Source of the DNA: Reclinomonas americana ATCC 50394
Taxonomy: Eukaryota; Jakobida; Jakobea; Jakobida
Length of the DNA stretch: 64,000 nt
Assembly: GCA_048213135.1 (NCBI GenBank)
Contig: PS015059.1
Span: 169,205-233,204, forward strand
Direction of reading: 5' to 3'
This document shows positions 10,285-21,777 of the stretch, one piece after another. The translations under genes were made by a program, and so were the position numbers. Each line of letters begins with the position of its first letter. Positions within the stretch are counted from its first letter, which is position 1. Below the pieces are notes generated by a model. That model was not told where the DNA came from. It saw only the letters and a program-made list of their open reading frames with translations, and ran no database searches.

Positions 10285-13027
10285 ATGCTGCGACTATGCA
10301 GTCGACTGGTGGCCAATGAGGTACATGCACACACACACACACACACTTTCTTTCACTCACTCTCCGTCACTCTGCGTTGCCTCTCTCTCTCTGCACTCAC
10401 GCTGCTCATTCACTCTGTGAGAAGAAAAGTCGTGCATGCTGACACTTGCAATGATGATGATTCCATGATGCAGTCATTCCATGGCAGTCGGCGCTTTTTC
10501 ATGCGCGCCACTCTGCCTGCACTCGCGCCTCCGACTGTCACCTACAAGCTGGCCGACATTGGCGAGGTCAGTGTATGCATGTTGCTTGTCACGCTCCTAC
10601 TTTTTTGTCTCTCATGCTCTCTTTGTGTCTATGTGTGTGCGCAGGGCATCAAGGAGGTGGAGGTGCTGTCGTGGCGAGTGGCCGAGGGCGACAAGGTGAA
10701 GAAGTTTGATGCGCTGTGCGAGGTGCAGAGTGATAAGGCCACGGTGGAGATCACCAGTCCGTACCTCGGCACTGTCACCAAGTTGCATGCCAAGGTTGGC
10801 CAGATGGCGCAGGTGAGTGGATGGGGGAAGAGGAGGGAGAGGGTGGGAGAAACAGGGAAGGAAGCTGCTGCGTGAGCGACAGGCATTGGAGAGAGAGAGA
10901 AGCACGGTCGGAGCTCGCCGACTCACCTCCGATGCGTAAGAGAGAGGGAGGGAGAGTGACATCAGAGAAGGGAGGCATGCATGCATGATGCACACAGGAA
11001 GCAGATAAGCGTTAGAGAGAGAGAGACACGGTCGGAGCTCGCCGACACCTGAGATGCGTAGTCGAGCAAGCAGGCTTCAGAAAGTGCAGTGAAAGTGTGA
11101 GCTGCGCCACAGTCGCGTGCGTGATGCACACAGGAAGCAGGCAGGCTGGAGCTTGCCGATTCACCAAAGATGCGCATTCGAGCAAGCAGGTTTCAGAGAG
11201 CGGAGAGAAGGTGTGAGCTGCACCACAGTCGCGTGAGTGAGGCACACTGGATGTAGGCAGGCTCACCTGAGATGCGTGGTCGAGCAGGCTGTCGTTAGAG
11301 AGATAGAGAAAGGAGCCCTCCGACACGCCACTCTAGCGTGAGTCAATCTCGTTGAAAAGGAAACATTCGCGCTCTCCGTCCCCTTCTTCCACTCAAAATC
11401 TGACGCGCGAAATCGTTGTTGGCAGGTCGGAGCGCCGCTAGTGGACTTTGAGGTGGCAGGCATTGGTGCAGCGCCTGCCAAGCCAGCGGCGGCGACTGCT
11501 TCCGCTCCCGCGGCAGCGTCTGCGCCGGCGGCGGCAGCACCTGCACCGGCGGCCGCTGAGACTGCTCCCGCCGCTTCCGGTTACGACAAGCGAGCCATTG
11601 CGACGCCGGCCGTGCGCAGAATCTCTCGCGAGTACAACGTTCCGCTCAATCAAGTGCAAGGTGAGCTCGTGCATGCACACGAGAGAAGATTGTCTTGGTC
11701 TTGTTGTTCACCTGTGGCTTGGTAGGCTCCGGCAAGGAAGGCCGCGTGCTGAAGGGTGACATTCTGGCGTTTGTCGAGGGTCGTCAGAGTGGCGCTGCTG
11801 CCACCACCACCGCCTCTGCTGCCACCGCCTCTGCACCTACCTCTTCTCCGTCGCCGGCGTCTGCTGGCCTGGCGGTTGCCGATACGTTGCGTCTACATAC
11901 GTCTCGTTCCGAGTTCATCACACGTAAATTCACTCCATGGTGCGCGCAGCGTGCTGCCTGTGCGTGGCCTGATGAGGGCCATGGTGAAGACCATGACTGC
12001 CGCCAATGCCGTGCCACACTTTGGGTGCGCCTTGCCGTCCCTCATCGCCGCCGCTTTGCAGTTCACCTGACGCCTACGCGCGTGCTTTTGCAGATACTGC
12101 GAGGAGTACACGTTTGACGCGCTCATCGCGCTGCGCAAGCAGGTGAACGAGGTGTCGGCCGAGCAGGGCATCAAGTTGACGTACTTGCCGTTCATCATGA
12201 AGGTCATTGACGAGAGATGTGTAACACGCGCGTCACTGCGTCTCATCAATTGTGTGCACAGGCTTGCTCGCTGGCGTTGAAGCAGTACCCAATCCTCAAC
12301 AGCCACGTGAATGCCGACTGCACCGAGGTGTTGCTGAAGGGCAGCCACAACATTGGTGTTGCGATGGACACACCGCAGGGTATGTGCACGTGTGCATTGT
12401 TGCGTTCCCTTTGTTTGCGAACGACTCATTGTTGTGCGCGACAGGCCTTCTCGTGCCTGTGGTGAAGAACTGCGAGAGCAAGAGCGTGTTGGAGATTGGC
12501 GCCGAGCTCAAGCGGCTGCAGACCATTGGTGAGTGTACGAGGTCTCTCATTTCCTCTTGCCACTACTGACCCCGGAGCGACCCGCAGGCGCCGATGGCAA
12601 GCTCGGTTCCGATGACCTCACCGGCGGCACATTCACTCTGTCCAACATTGGCGCCATTGGCGGCACCTACGCCAAGCCCGTGGTCTTTGTGCCTCAGGTG
12701 CGTGACGGCAGATTGAGGGTGGGGTGATGAGAAAGTGGACCGACACTGAGAAACACGCATGCGCACAGGTGTGCATTGGCGCCGTGGGCAAGCTGCAGCG
12801 AGTGCCGCGTTTCGATGCCAACGACAATGTGATCCCGGCATCCATTGTTCAGGTGCGCTGTCTCCCTTCGCTGCTCTGTGCGTTGCCTTGCGCGCGCTCA
12901 CACGCGACTGCAGATGAGCTGGTCGGCTGATCACCGAGTGATTGATGGAGCAACAATGGCCAACTTCTCCAACTTGCTGAAGCAATACCTGGAGAACCCC
13001 GTCACCATGCTCGCGGCGCTGCGGTAA
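10285..13027 (+). CDS. DBT: Branched-chain alpha-keto acid dehydrogenase E2
   Basis: This is the mitochondrial dihydrolipoamide acyltransferase of the branched-chain keto acid dehydrogenase complex. Exon 1 codes [12 protein letters not shown] and exon 2 [17 protein letters not shown], together an Arg-rich mitochondrial presequence. The lipoyl domain reads LADIGE, then [18 protein letters not shown] and [16 protein letters not shown], with the lipoylated Lys in SDKA. An Ala/Pro linker leads to the E1/E3-binding domain ([28 protein letters not shown]). A second Ala/Thr/Ser linker precedes the catalytic domain, which ends in [20 protein letters not shown] with the active-site His and Asp. It then ends [24 protein letters not shown] and CEVQSDKA are characteristic of the branched-chain rather than pyruvate or oxoglutarate E2. 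About a dozen exons; the third intron is long and repetitive. Confidence 0.95.
10869..11300. repeat. Diverged tandem repeat inside BCKDH E2 intron
   Basis: This lies in the roughly 610-base intron between the lipoyl exon and the first linker exon. Four imperfect copies of a unit about 105 to 125 bases long start near 10907, 11031, 11148 and 11253. Shared parts include GGAGCTCGCCGA, a GATGCGTAGTCGAGCA-like segment, GTGTGAGCTGCGCCACAGT and GATGCACACAGGAAGCAG. Purine (GA) runs lie between units. The unit contains splice-acceptor-like CACAG and donor-like GTGAG words, so it may have grown by duplication of intron ends. Confidence 0.7.
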
Positions 13028-13139
13028 ATTGTGATCCTGTTGTGCGTATGTATGTGTGTGTGTGTGCGATTGTTTTGAAAGAGTGAAGGAGTCACTGGGT
13101 TTAAACAGTGCTTTTGTTGGGGAATTTAATTAGTGCGTG

Positions 13140-14618
13140 TCAGCTCGTGAGGCGCATGACTTCCTCGTAGATCAAAAATGTTACCTGCACGAGTGTGTGA
13201 GAGGATGCAGTGAGGACATCAATGTGGACGGGGAAGGACACGACGCAACAGCATTGGCCGGGAACGCTCTCGCCATGGTTGGCGAGAAACCGCGAAAGAA
13301 ACTCCTCCAGCCCTCTTTTCTGTACATCTGCGCGGCGCTTCTCTTGTCACGACACCGCACTGCATGTGCACAACAACACTACAGTGACGACGACGCACCT
13401 GCTGCGCACAGTCAAAGAACCCACCGTCAAGCCACCGCGCCTTGTACCGTCGTGGTTCATTGTCGCGTTGCACCTGCAGGCGAGACTTGATAACTGCGAC
13501 GCGCACACTGGACATGAGTGCACATCCATCGCCGTTGTCGCCGCTGCTACAGTCACTCACCATCCTGCGGATAGCTGGCGAGCCAGCACGTGACACCACC
13601 GATTCCGCCCGAGATGAAACCGGCCAGCGGTCCAATCTCCGACGGCTTCACACCCTGCCGATCGGCAAACACGCGTCGCGCGTACTCGTAGCCGCCAAAG
13701 TACGCGGCATACGCCGGTATCTCACGCAAGATGGTGGCCGAGGTGCCGAGGAAGATGCCGCGAATGCCGCGGTCGCGCAAGATCTGCCGCACCACGTCCA
13801 CCGGACCCTTGTACAGCACCTGCTGCGCGGCAATCGACTGCGGCGTCGTGTGGGAGAACTCGTGATGCCGCCGTGTGTCCTGGAACTGCGTCTGCAAGCG
13901 TGCCTTGATCATCTCCACCGGCGAGATCACCGGCGAGTTGGCGAGTCCAGCAAAGGCGCCACACAGCACCGCCTGCGACACGGTCAACTCGTTGCGTGAC
14001 TCTGCGCGACAAGATCGTTTGAGGCCATCAAGCAATCGATCTACAGATCCGGGAAAGGGAGCGCAACGGCTGTGATCGAGAATCCACGCCTGCGCTTGTC
14101 CATACGCCAGAAACAGCACGGCATTGACGGCGGCGACGCCAGCCAGCGGACTTGCCATGCCCTTGTACAAGCCGCGAAACTGCACAATCGCATGAGACCA
14201 AGGTGATGTTATTTGCTGTTCTTCTGCTTCTTTGCGCACGCAACTCCCTCCTCGCGGACAGTGTTGCGGAGGCAATCGATGGGGCCGGCGAAAATGCGCG
14301 CGCCAGCAATCGGAACTGCTCCTTGCGTCTGCAGTCGCGTCTGCGGGCATTGGATCGAGTGAGTGGCGGAGAGAGACACACAGAGAGAGACAAAGAGAGA
14401 CTGCAGACCTTGGCGGTGTCGAGCGGGAACGTGACAGCACACTGGCCCATGCCAGCCAGAGTGCCCGCCAAAAAGTCGCGAACTGGCAGCGGCAGTCGTG
14501 ATGTTCCCGCAGCTGTCACGTGCAATCGCAAGTGAGATAGAGGCGGGACGGAGATGGAGAAGAGACTCGGGGCGACGCAACGGTGCTGGTGAACGGCCAG
14601 TGCGCCCTCCTCGTTCAT
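13140..14618 (-). CDS. Mitochondrial carrier (SLC25), carnitine/ornithine-like
   Basis: This is a six-helix inner-membrane solute carrier with three repeats. Signature motifs are visible: FPLDTAK joined to TRLQTQG (repeat 1), SPVEMIKARLQTQ (repeat 2) and SYPQD joined to VIKSRLQVQ (repeat 3). Other family landmarks are FRGLYKGMASPLAGVAAVNA, GIRGIFLGTSATILREIPAY and YRKEGWRSFFRGFSPTMARA. The last intron (13185-13249, GTTGCG donor) joins AFPANA to VTFLIYEEVMRLTS, the usual carrier ending. SPLAGVAAVNA and CWLASYPQD place it near SLC25A20/A29/A45, so carnitine, acylcarnitine or basic amino acids are likely substrates. Spliced length is about 310 residues. The N-terminus is uncertain: frames opening at 14618 or 14697 could supply the start, and a short upstream exon is possible. 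Confidence 0.88.
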
Positions 14619-14978
14619 CGCCGGCGGATTGCAGTAGTCGCGTCCGGGACATTGTAAAGGTTTCCCTCTTCGCGTTGCACTTGTAGCTGCAGCTCATGCC
14701 GATTGTTCACAGTTAGCGCACTCCTCGACCACGGCAATCTCAAGCCAGGAGCTCGACGTCGCGTGGTGAACGTCGAGCCCCTGCCGCGTGCCACAGACAG
14801 TGGCAGGAGTGAGGCGTGACATTACTGTCACCCCACCATCACTTCCACCCTTGCGCGCCAGCCGTTCCCACGCCCATTTCATTTCTTCGAAGTCGGACAG
14901 AGTGCGTGATGTGCATCTGCACTTGGTCCTCACCCCACTTTTTCACACTCTCTGAGCGCACGCACACACACATCAATC
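14619..14978. other. Spacer between carrier and FCF1 genes
   Basis: This divergent interval of about 360 bases probably carries the promoters and 5' leaders of the carrier (-) and FCF1 (+). A minus-strand open frame of 79 codons (14694-14933) has no recognisable motif and could hold an upstream leader exon of the carrier. Nothing else stands out apart from a (CA)-rich run just before the FCF1 start. Confidence 0.4.
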
Positions 14979-16017
14979 ATGGTGCGTTCTCTATGTGTGC
15001 GCTGGATCACACACGCGCGCGCGAGGTGTGCTCACTTGTGTGCTCACTCAGGGACGAAACAAGCCACCGAAGTTTGCGGCAGTGAAAAAGATCATTAGCC
15101 CGCACGATGCGCGCATGTTGCGTTGGACTCTTCTGTGTGATGATAGAGAGTGAGAGAGTGCGCATGCTCACTGTCCTGTCACAGCACGCGCGATTTGAAG
15201 CAGGAGAAGAAGGAGGTGGAGAAAAAGTCAACGTTGCGTCGACTCTCTCTCACTCTCCCTCTGCTTCTCTCTCTGTCCTCACTCTCTCCTTGTGCGCGCA
15301 CAGACCCAAGGTCCCTGTACAGATGTTCTTCCAGCACAACGAGGCATTGAAGCCGCCATATCACGTGTTGCTCGATACGGTCAGCGTGCTTCTTTTGGTT
15401 CATCTCCTCCTCTTTTGCCTCTTCGCTCATTGCCTCGTCTCCAGAACTTTCTGAACTTTAGCGTGCGCAACAAGCTGGATGTGGTGCAGAGCATGATGGA
15501 CTGCCTGCTGGCCAAGTGTTGCGTCACTCTGCCTGTGAGGGAGAGTGAGAGAGATAGAGCTTGAGCTGACTCCTGCGAGCAGGCGTGCCATACATCACCG
15601 ACTGTGTGATGGCCGAGTTGGAGAAGCTCGGACCCCAGTTCCGTGTGGCGCTGCGTGTGGCCAAGGATCCGCGCTTCCAGCGTCTCAAGTGCCAGCACAA
15701 GGGCACCTACGCCGATGACTGCATCTTCCACCGAGTGGAACGGGTGCGTCCGTCTCCGATTCGCCTCTTTTTTGTCTCGCGTGACGCTCACTCCATCTTT
15801 GTGTGTAGAGTCGTGTGTATATTGTGGCCACGTGCGACAAGGATCTCAAGCGGCGACTGCGCAAGCTGCCCGGCGTGCCCATCATGTACATCACCAAGCA
15901 TCAGTACAGCATCGAGAGGCTACCCGACGCGTATGGAGGTGAGCGGCCGGCACCTCCCCCCTCCTCACGTGCACACACATTCCCTCTCACACGTTCGTTG
16001 CAGCTCCACGCAACTAG
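14979..16017 (+). CDS. FCF1: FCF1/Utp24 rRNA-processing endonuclease
   Basis: This is a PIN-domain nuclease of the small-subunit processome that cleaves pre-rRNA at A1/A2 in the nucleolus. The coding part of exon 1 is only the ATG (14979-14981). The donor GTGCGT follows at once and exon 2 continues [20 protein letters not shown], matching the family start MGK-KK-K. A small basic exon ([13 protein letters not shown]) precedes [23 protein letters not shown]-domain landmarks follow: LLDT joined to NFLNFSV-type sequence, [55 protein letters not shown] and [20 protein letters not shown]. The catalytic acids (LLDT, CVMAE, ADDC, TCDKD) are all present. It ends YG-APRN at TAG 16015-16017. About 190 residues, near normal. 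Confidence 0.95.
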
Positions 16018-16127
16018 AGTCTCCCCGCCCATCGTCCCCACTGCAATTGTTGTGTCTTGAGTTATAAAAAGAGAAGAAAGAGAAACGAAGCCATTGTGTT
16101 TGTTTTTCACTCGCTGCGAATGAGCGC

Positions 16128-17129
16128 CTACTTGGCACGCTCGGCGATTGCTCTCTCCGTCTCGGTGCGCAGCGTGGCAATCACCTCGCCCGGTGACGGT
16201 GCCTGTCAAAGGAAGAAGAGGTAAGTGACTGACTGTGACTGCGGCGCGACGGACGGTGTGCTCACCTTGAACACGGACGAGCCGGCCACAATGACATTGG
16301 CGCCAGCGGCCGCCGCCTGCTTCACCGTGTGCGTGTCGAGTCCACCGTCGACACCAATCGACAGCTCCGGCGCCATGGCCCGAATGGCTTCGATCTAAAC
16401 GAAACACACACAGCGTAAGACCAAGCGCGCCAGACACACACAGCCATATGCATGCCTTTGGCAACATGTCCTCCATGAACGGCTGCCCGCCGAACCCCGG
16501 CTCCACCGTCATCACCAGCACATAATCAATCAGGCGCACATACGGCTCCAGCGCCGACGCCGGCGTCTTCGGCTTGATGGCCAAGCCAACCAGCATCCCC
16601 GCCGCCTTGACACGCTGAATCAGCTCCTCCACGTGCTCTGCGGACGCATTCAGCGACGCACATCGACACGAGACAGTGTGGAGGCGGCATACCCACAGCC
16701 TCCACGTGGAAAATGAACTGGCTGGCGCCGGCTTTGCGGAAATCCTCCAGCCACTTGCCTGCACCGCATCTCAGCAACACGAACGCGCGCGCACACCCCA
16801 TGCACATGCGCTTACACACCGGGATCGGTGACCATCAGATGGCAGTCGAGAAACGCATGCGGGAGGTGCTTGCGCAAGGCAGCCACCACCGGCGCACCAA
16901 TCGTCAAGTTATCCACAAAGTGCCCATCCTTGGCGCGCAAGTAAGCCAAACAAGAAGAAAGAAGATGAGAGGAGGAATCCGCACACAAAACCATTACATC
17001 AACATGCAACCAATCCGCGCCCAGCTCCAACATGCGCGCGGCATCATCGCCAAGCCGCGCAAAGTCGCCCGAGAGCAGTGAGGGCGCAATGAGAGCACGC
17101 ATGTGCAATGCTAAAAAACGCGGAGTCAT
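16128..17129 (-). CDS. RPE: Ribulose-phosphate 3-epimerase
   Basis: This pentose-phosphate pathway enzyme interconverts ribulose 5-phosphate and xylulose 5-phosphate. It is a TIM barrel. The N-terminus reads [20 protein letters not shown], then [12 protein letters not shown] joined to [15 protein letters not shown], giving the metal His and catalytic Asp. [10 protein letters not shown] follows, then [41 protein letters not shown] and [20 protein letters not shown] with the second catalytic Asp. It ends AGSSVFK and a final exon finishing RAIAERAK. The start may be the Met at 17129 ([17 protein letters not shown]) or the internal Met at 17102; the second fits the family length better. Its 3' end is about 110 bases from the convergent FCF1 stop. 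Confidence 0.93.
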
Positions 17130-17186
17130 TTTCCGTTCATCAGACGGCGGCGTTTGTTTGTGTCGAGTCTCTCACTTACTGAACGA
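17130..17186. promoter_or_regulatory. 57-base divergent promoter interval
   Basis: The minus-strand RPE start (17129) and plus-strand GRAM-VASt start (17187) are 57 bases apart, or 84 if RPE begins at 17102. The interval reads CGTTCATCAGACGGCGGCG and CACTTACTGAACG. It has no evident TATA box. A shared bidirectional core promoter is the simplest reading. Confidence 0.45.
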
Positions 17187-17812
17187 ATGCCGGTGTGTGT
17201 GTGCATGTGTGTGCATGTGTATGTGTGCATGTGCGCTCATTGTGTGTTTCGTTTGGTGCAGCAACACGGAGGTCGACGTGGGCACGACGAAGACGACGAC
17301 GAGGTTCTCTCTGAGGAGGAGCAACACCGCCGACGCGCGCACTCTCTCCAGCAGCAGCAGCAGCAGCAGCAGCAACGGCGTGGGTCGACGAGTAGTGGGC
17401 GAGGTGGTGGGCGGCACTCTTCTGCGCAGCAGCAGTCGCCGTCGTCGGATGATGACGCGCACAATGGAGGAGGCGCGGGTGGTGGTGGAGATGATGATAA
17501 TGGTGGTGGTGGGCGGAGGCGTGGGAGTGTGGCGGGCGCGCTGGACTCGGAGTTTGATAGGGTGAGTGCATGTGCAGAGAGAGAGAGAGAGAGAGAGATG
17601 TATAATTTTTCCCGCACTGTTATTCCTTCCTCTCTCTCTCACACACACACGCGCGCACTCTCTGTCTCTCATACTCCCTCTGCTTGGTTCATACGCACAA
17701 TGCACGCGCGCACATGCATACGCGCATACACACACACATTCTTGTATCATCGTCGCACTCACTCCATCTCGCTCTCTCACAACACACCTGGTCGTCCTCC
17801 TCTCTCTCTCAC

Positions 17813-17856
<44 letters not shown>

Positions 17857-20800
17857 TGGTTCACATGCAAGCATTCTTCTATCTACACTCATGCACGCAC
17901 TCCAACTCGCTCGCATACACTCATACACACTCACTCTCACGCCTCGTCGTACATACCCCTCCCTCCCTCCTCCTCTCTCTCTCTCTCTTTCTGTGTGCAC
18001 AAGCTCGCCATTCTCCAATGCACAGCTGTCATTTCGCGCTCACCTTCAAAAAAATGCATGTGCATCATCAGCTGATGGAGGAGGATGCGGTGGTGCGCGA
18101 GTACTTTACGACCAAGGGCCACAAGAAGCGCAAGCCCGAGCGCAACGATTGGCTCATTGAGTTTTTCAACTTGCCGCCCACGGAGCGCGTGTTGAATGGT
18201 CGGGGATTGCGTTTTCTTTTTCTCTTTCTCTTTCGTGCCTTGCTCATTGCAGTGCGTGCAGACTTCTCGTGCGCCATCCAAAAGGCCATTCTGCTCCACG
18301 GTCGCATGTACGTCACGCAGAACTTTATGTGCTTCTACTCCAACATCTTTGGCTACCGCACCGAGGTGCGGCGTGCTTGCTTGGTGGTGGCGGCGACGTG
18401 CTCCCCTTCTGTGTTTGGCACTCACTCTGATGCAGATCCGGCTGTCGTTCCGCGAGTTCCTGCAAATCAAGAAGCGCACGACGGCACTGGTGGTGCCGAA
18501 TGCCATTGAGGTGTTCACCGAAGACAAGAACGTTGCGTGGTGGGCGTGCGTGCGGGGAGTGTGCGCCATTTTTTGTCGCTCACCACGTGTCGGGCACGCA
18601 GTACTTTTTCGCGTCGTTTGCGTTCCGCGACCAGGCGTACCGCGTGCTCTCCGATGTGTGGTCGATTCATCGCGAGCTGGACCCGGAGCTTGCCGAGGTA
18701 CGTTGCCGTGTGGTTTTCTTGAAGAAAGCAAGCAGCATTTGGTGATGACATTTTATTTGTCTCCACGCAGCGGCAAGACCGACGCGAGCGCGAGAAGCAC
18801 GGCGACGGCGATGCGGCGTGGTCGGACGACGGAGATGCGGCGCAAAGTTGCACGCCATCATCCTTGTATTTCCCTTTGATTTTTTTGCTCACATTGCTCT
18901 CGCAGGCCGTGGAGGACGCGGCGATGGTCGGCCACATGTTCCGAGTGACGGGGATGTGGATGACGACGAATCGTCATCGTTCGCTTCAGGGCCCTCGTCG
19001 AGCCACTCGCATGGCGGCACTGTGAGTCCGTCGGAGGCGTCGGGCGTGGCGAGTGCGTCCGGTGCCAGCGGATCGGGAGTGCACGTGAGTCCGACGCACA
19101 GCGTTGTAATACGTACGTGCAAGCGTGTAACTGTGCGTGTGTCCACTTGTTTCCATGTCGACAGGATGACGCTGATGCGGCGGCGGCAAGAGCGGCAGCC
19201 AGCGCACCTGCTGCTGCTGCCGGCGGCAGTGCCGGGGGTGAAGTTGTGTTCTCTCTGACATTGTGTCGTATGCGCTGCCTACGCACGTGCGCGCTCACCA
19301 TTCATTATTTGTGTGCCGTATAGGCGTCTCGCGCGCTGCCGCCTTCGGTCGACGAGGCGCCCGGTCAGACGTGCATCAATGGCGACGAGTTCCCGCCAGG
19401 TGAGTATTTCGCCTTGGTGGAGGAGTGCCGCGCACTTTGCTCACCAAACAAATCGCGACAACAGGCGTGGAGTGGAAGGAGATGCACTCGGGCACGCTGC
19501 CGGGTACACCGGAGCAGATGTTTGATGTGTTTTTCTCCGACAGCTCCAAGTTTATGCCCGAGTACCACACGTTGCGGCTCTCTCTCCACTCTTGTATCTC
19601 TTGTCCGTCACTCATGCGTGATTCTATCAGTGCTCGCAAGGATGTGGACATTCAGGTCGGGCAGTGGCGCTCGCAGCCCGGCATGTTCGGCATCACGCGC
19701 ACGCTCAATTTTCGCACCAAGATCACCATTCTGCTGGCGCCGGCGTGGCACGAAGTCAACCAGCATCATCGTCTCTGGTCAGTTGCACGCGACTTGCAGT
19801 TGCTTCTCATGATCGGCAATTGACCTGTTACTGTCTCTCTGTTTGTGAACACAGGTTTAGCGATAATCGCCGCATGTTGACTCTGGAGATTGCCGCGTGC
19901 ACACCGAATGTGCCGAACGGCACCAACTTCCGCGTCTCGTCGCGTTTCATCTTTAAGCAGCAGGGCGGTGCGTATTGTGTGATACCAGCCGTGCGTGACC
20001 GCTACTCATTGTCTCGCAGAATCGTGCTCGTTCCTGATTGAGGGTGGCGTCGCGTTCCTGAAGGACATTTGGTTCAAGAGCAAGATCCGGGTACGCGACG
20101 GAGAGAGATATTGAGTTCCCGTCCCCTCTTGTCGCTGACACAGAAATGTGCGTCGCAGAGCGAGTCGCAGAAGCAGAGTACCGAGTCGTATGCGTTGTGG
20201 TTGGAGCGCGCCAAGGTCGCCTTGCGCAATCGCCCTGCCGTGAGTGCCAGTGCCTCGGCACCACCGCGTCCGCCTGCCCCAGAGGCGCAGGTCAGTTCCT
20301 CTTCCACTTGCCTGCTGTATTTGATACGATGCCATAGTGCATTCACGGTGAAATTTGCGTCGCCCCCCTGCAGCCTCGAGCAAATGCTGCTCCGCCTCGA
20401 CGCACCAGCAGCCGCGATCAGGTTGGGATTACTTTGCTGGTCGTGTGTGCCCAGACAGTCACTCATCACGGCAAGTCGTTGTGTGTTTCTGAATGCAGAC
20501 GGGAGAGGCGGATGCCGCCGGAGACGGCTTGGTGAGAGACCTCTTGTTGTTTCCGTCTACCGTTTTCGTTATGCGATACTCATCAGATGCTTGTGTGTCG
20601 CGTGCAGAGGCACCGAGGCAGCGGGCGAGGTATCACAAAACCACCTTGCTTCTCTCTCACCCTCAATGTCCTCACCGAATGTTTCCCATTTCTAAAAAGC
20701 TCGCCGCGTTCCATCGTCGCACGCCATTGAGGCCGACAGTGGAAAGGTGGAAGAAGTCGGTTCGATGTTGCAAAAGAACTCGGCTCCACTCTTCGATCTC

Positions 20801-21673
20801 GGAACGCTGAAGCAGAAGATTCAGTGCGTCATCTACGCGTGCATCGTTCGCGTGCTCTTCCTGTTGCGACTCACTGTGTTGTTGTTGGCACGCAGCGACT
20901 GTACGGTGACGATCAAGGATTTGCCTATTCTCTGGAAACTGGCCGGCCTCATCATCTTGCTGTCGATTACGGCCCTGGTGCTGGTGGTGGTGCGCCCGGG
21001 TGCCATTACGCACATGGCTAGCACGGTGACCCGTTCGGTGTCGAACGTGTACACTGCCGCCGTGTACGGTTCGGCCGCCGTGGCCGCACAGAATGCAGCC
21101 GAAGCCGAGTTGGTGGAAGCAGCAGCAGCAGCAGCCGCCGCCGCCGCAGCAGCCAGTCAGTCAGCATCATCATCAACGCCACCACCATCGTCTGCCGCCA
21201 CTCCATCAACGCCACCCCCGCCGCCACTGCCGCCAGTGTCGTTGCTGACGCGTGAGCGGCTGCATGAGCTGGTGCAGAGCGCTGAGAACCGATTTCAGCC
21301 GGAGGAGCAGCTGCACGAGTTGCTGGAGCGCATTCAGGATGAGTGTGACGGCAAGGTTTGGCGCGCTTCGTACTTGCTGCAGTGACCGTGTCTGACCGCG
21401 CTGCAGATGCGATCCGAGTGTGCGCAGCTCGTGTCGGCGGGACTGCAGGCGGCGCTGCGACAGTCGCAGGTGCTGCGTGACTTGCTGACGGAGATTGCGA
21501 CCCCGGCCACCACAGGCGAGAGCGCCGATGTGCCGTTGCAGCAGTTGCAGCCACCGGCGTCGCCGTTGCCGGAGGTGGCCAGCATTGTGGCTGTGGAAAT
21601 GATCAACCTCAAGTTCTGGCTCATTGCGACCATTGTCGGTCTCGTCGTGGCACGGCGCTTCGGCCTCGTGTAA
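17187..21673 (+). CDS. GRAM-VASt sterol-transfer protein (GRAMD1/LAM-like)
   Basis: This is an ER-anchored sterol-transfer protein of the Aster/Lam/Ysp family. Exon 1 encodes only Met-Pro (17187-17192); a GT-rich intron follows, then a low-complexity exon with Asp/Glu, polyGln and Gly/Ser. The GRAM domain starts after LMEEDAVVREYFTTKGHK and includes FNLPPTERVLN, FSCAIQKAILLHGRMYVTQ, FMCFYSNIFGYRTE, and VVPNAIEVFTEDKN joined across a GTTGCG intron (18532-18601) to YFFASFAF. The VASt domain opens GVEWKEMHSGTLPGTPEQMF and continues FFSDSSKFMPEYH, GQWRSQPGMFGITRTLNF, RFIFKQQG and FLIEGGVAFLKDIWFKSKI. One internal membrane segment (LAGLIILLSITALVLVVV) and a C-terminal hydrophobic tail (FWLIATIVGLVVARRFGLV) follow. 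The linker between the VASt and membrane parts is low complexity and its small exons are uncertain. Confidence 0.87.
17565..18060. repeat. Low-complexity intron, (GA)n, (CA)n and (CT)n
   Basis: This is a long intron of the GRAM-VASt gene, opened by GTGAGTGCATG after DSEFDR. It contains (GA)n at about 17579-17598, (CA)n near 17641-17652 and 17729-17740, and a near-perfect (CT)n run at about 17815-17852. The acceptor is probably CATCATCAG before the codons for LMEEDAVV. Open frames on both strands here are repeat artefacts. Confidence 0.7.
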
Positions 21674-21777
21674 CGCACGTCGGCGCCTGGGGTTCTCTCT
21701 CCCCCTCTCTCTCCCTCTTCCTCTCACTCTTGACGTGTTTCTTCAATGAGCATGCATTACGTTTTATATTTACGGAC

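Noticed and set aside
10820-11330. CRISPR-like array in the BCKDH E2 intron
   Set aside because: The repeats are long, diverged, without unique spacers of constant length, and lie in a eukaryotic intron.
14694-14933. 79-codon minus-strand frame upstream of the carrier as a separate gene
   Set aside because: It has no motif and no splice support; it is mentioned only as a possible leader region.
17684-18160. Plus-strand Ser/Leu/His-rich frames in the GRAM-VASt intron
   Set aside because: They are translations of (CT)n and (CA)n runs between two exons that join well without them.
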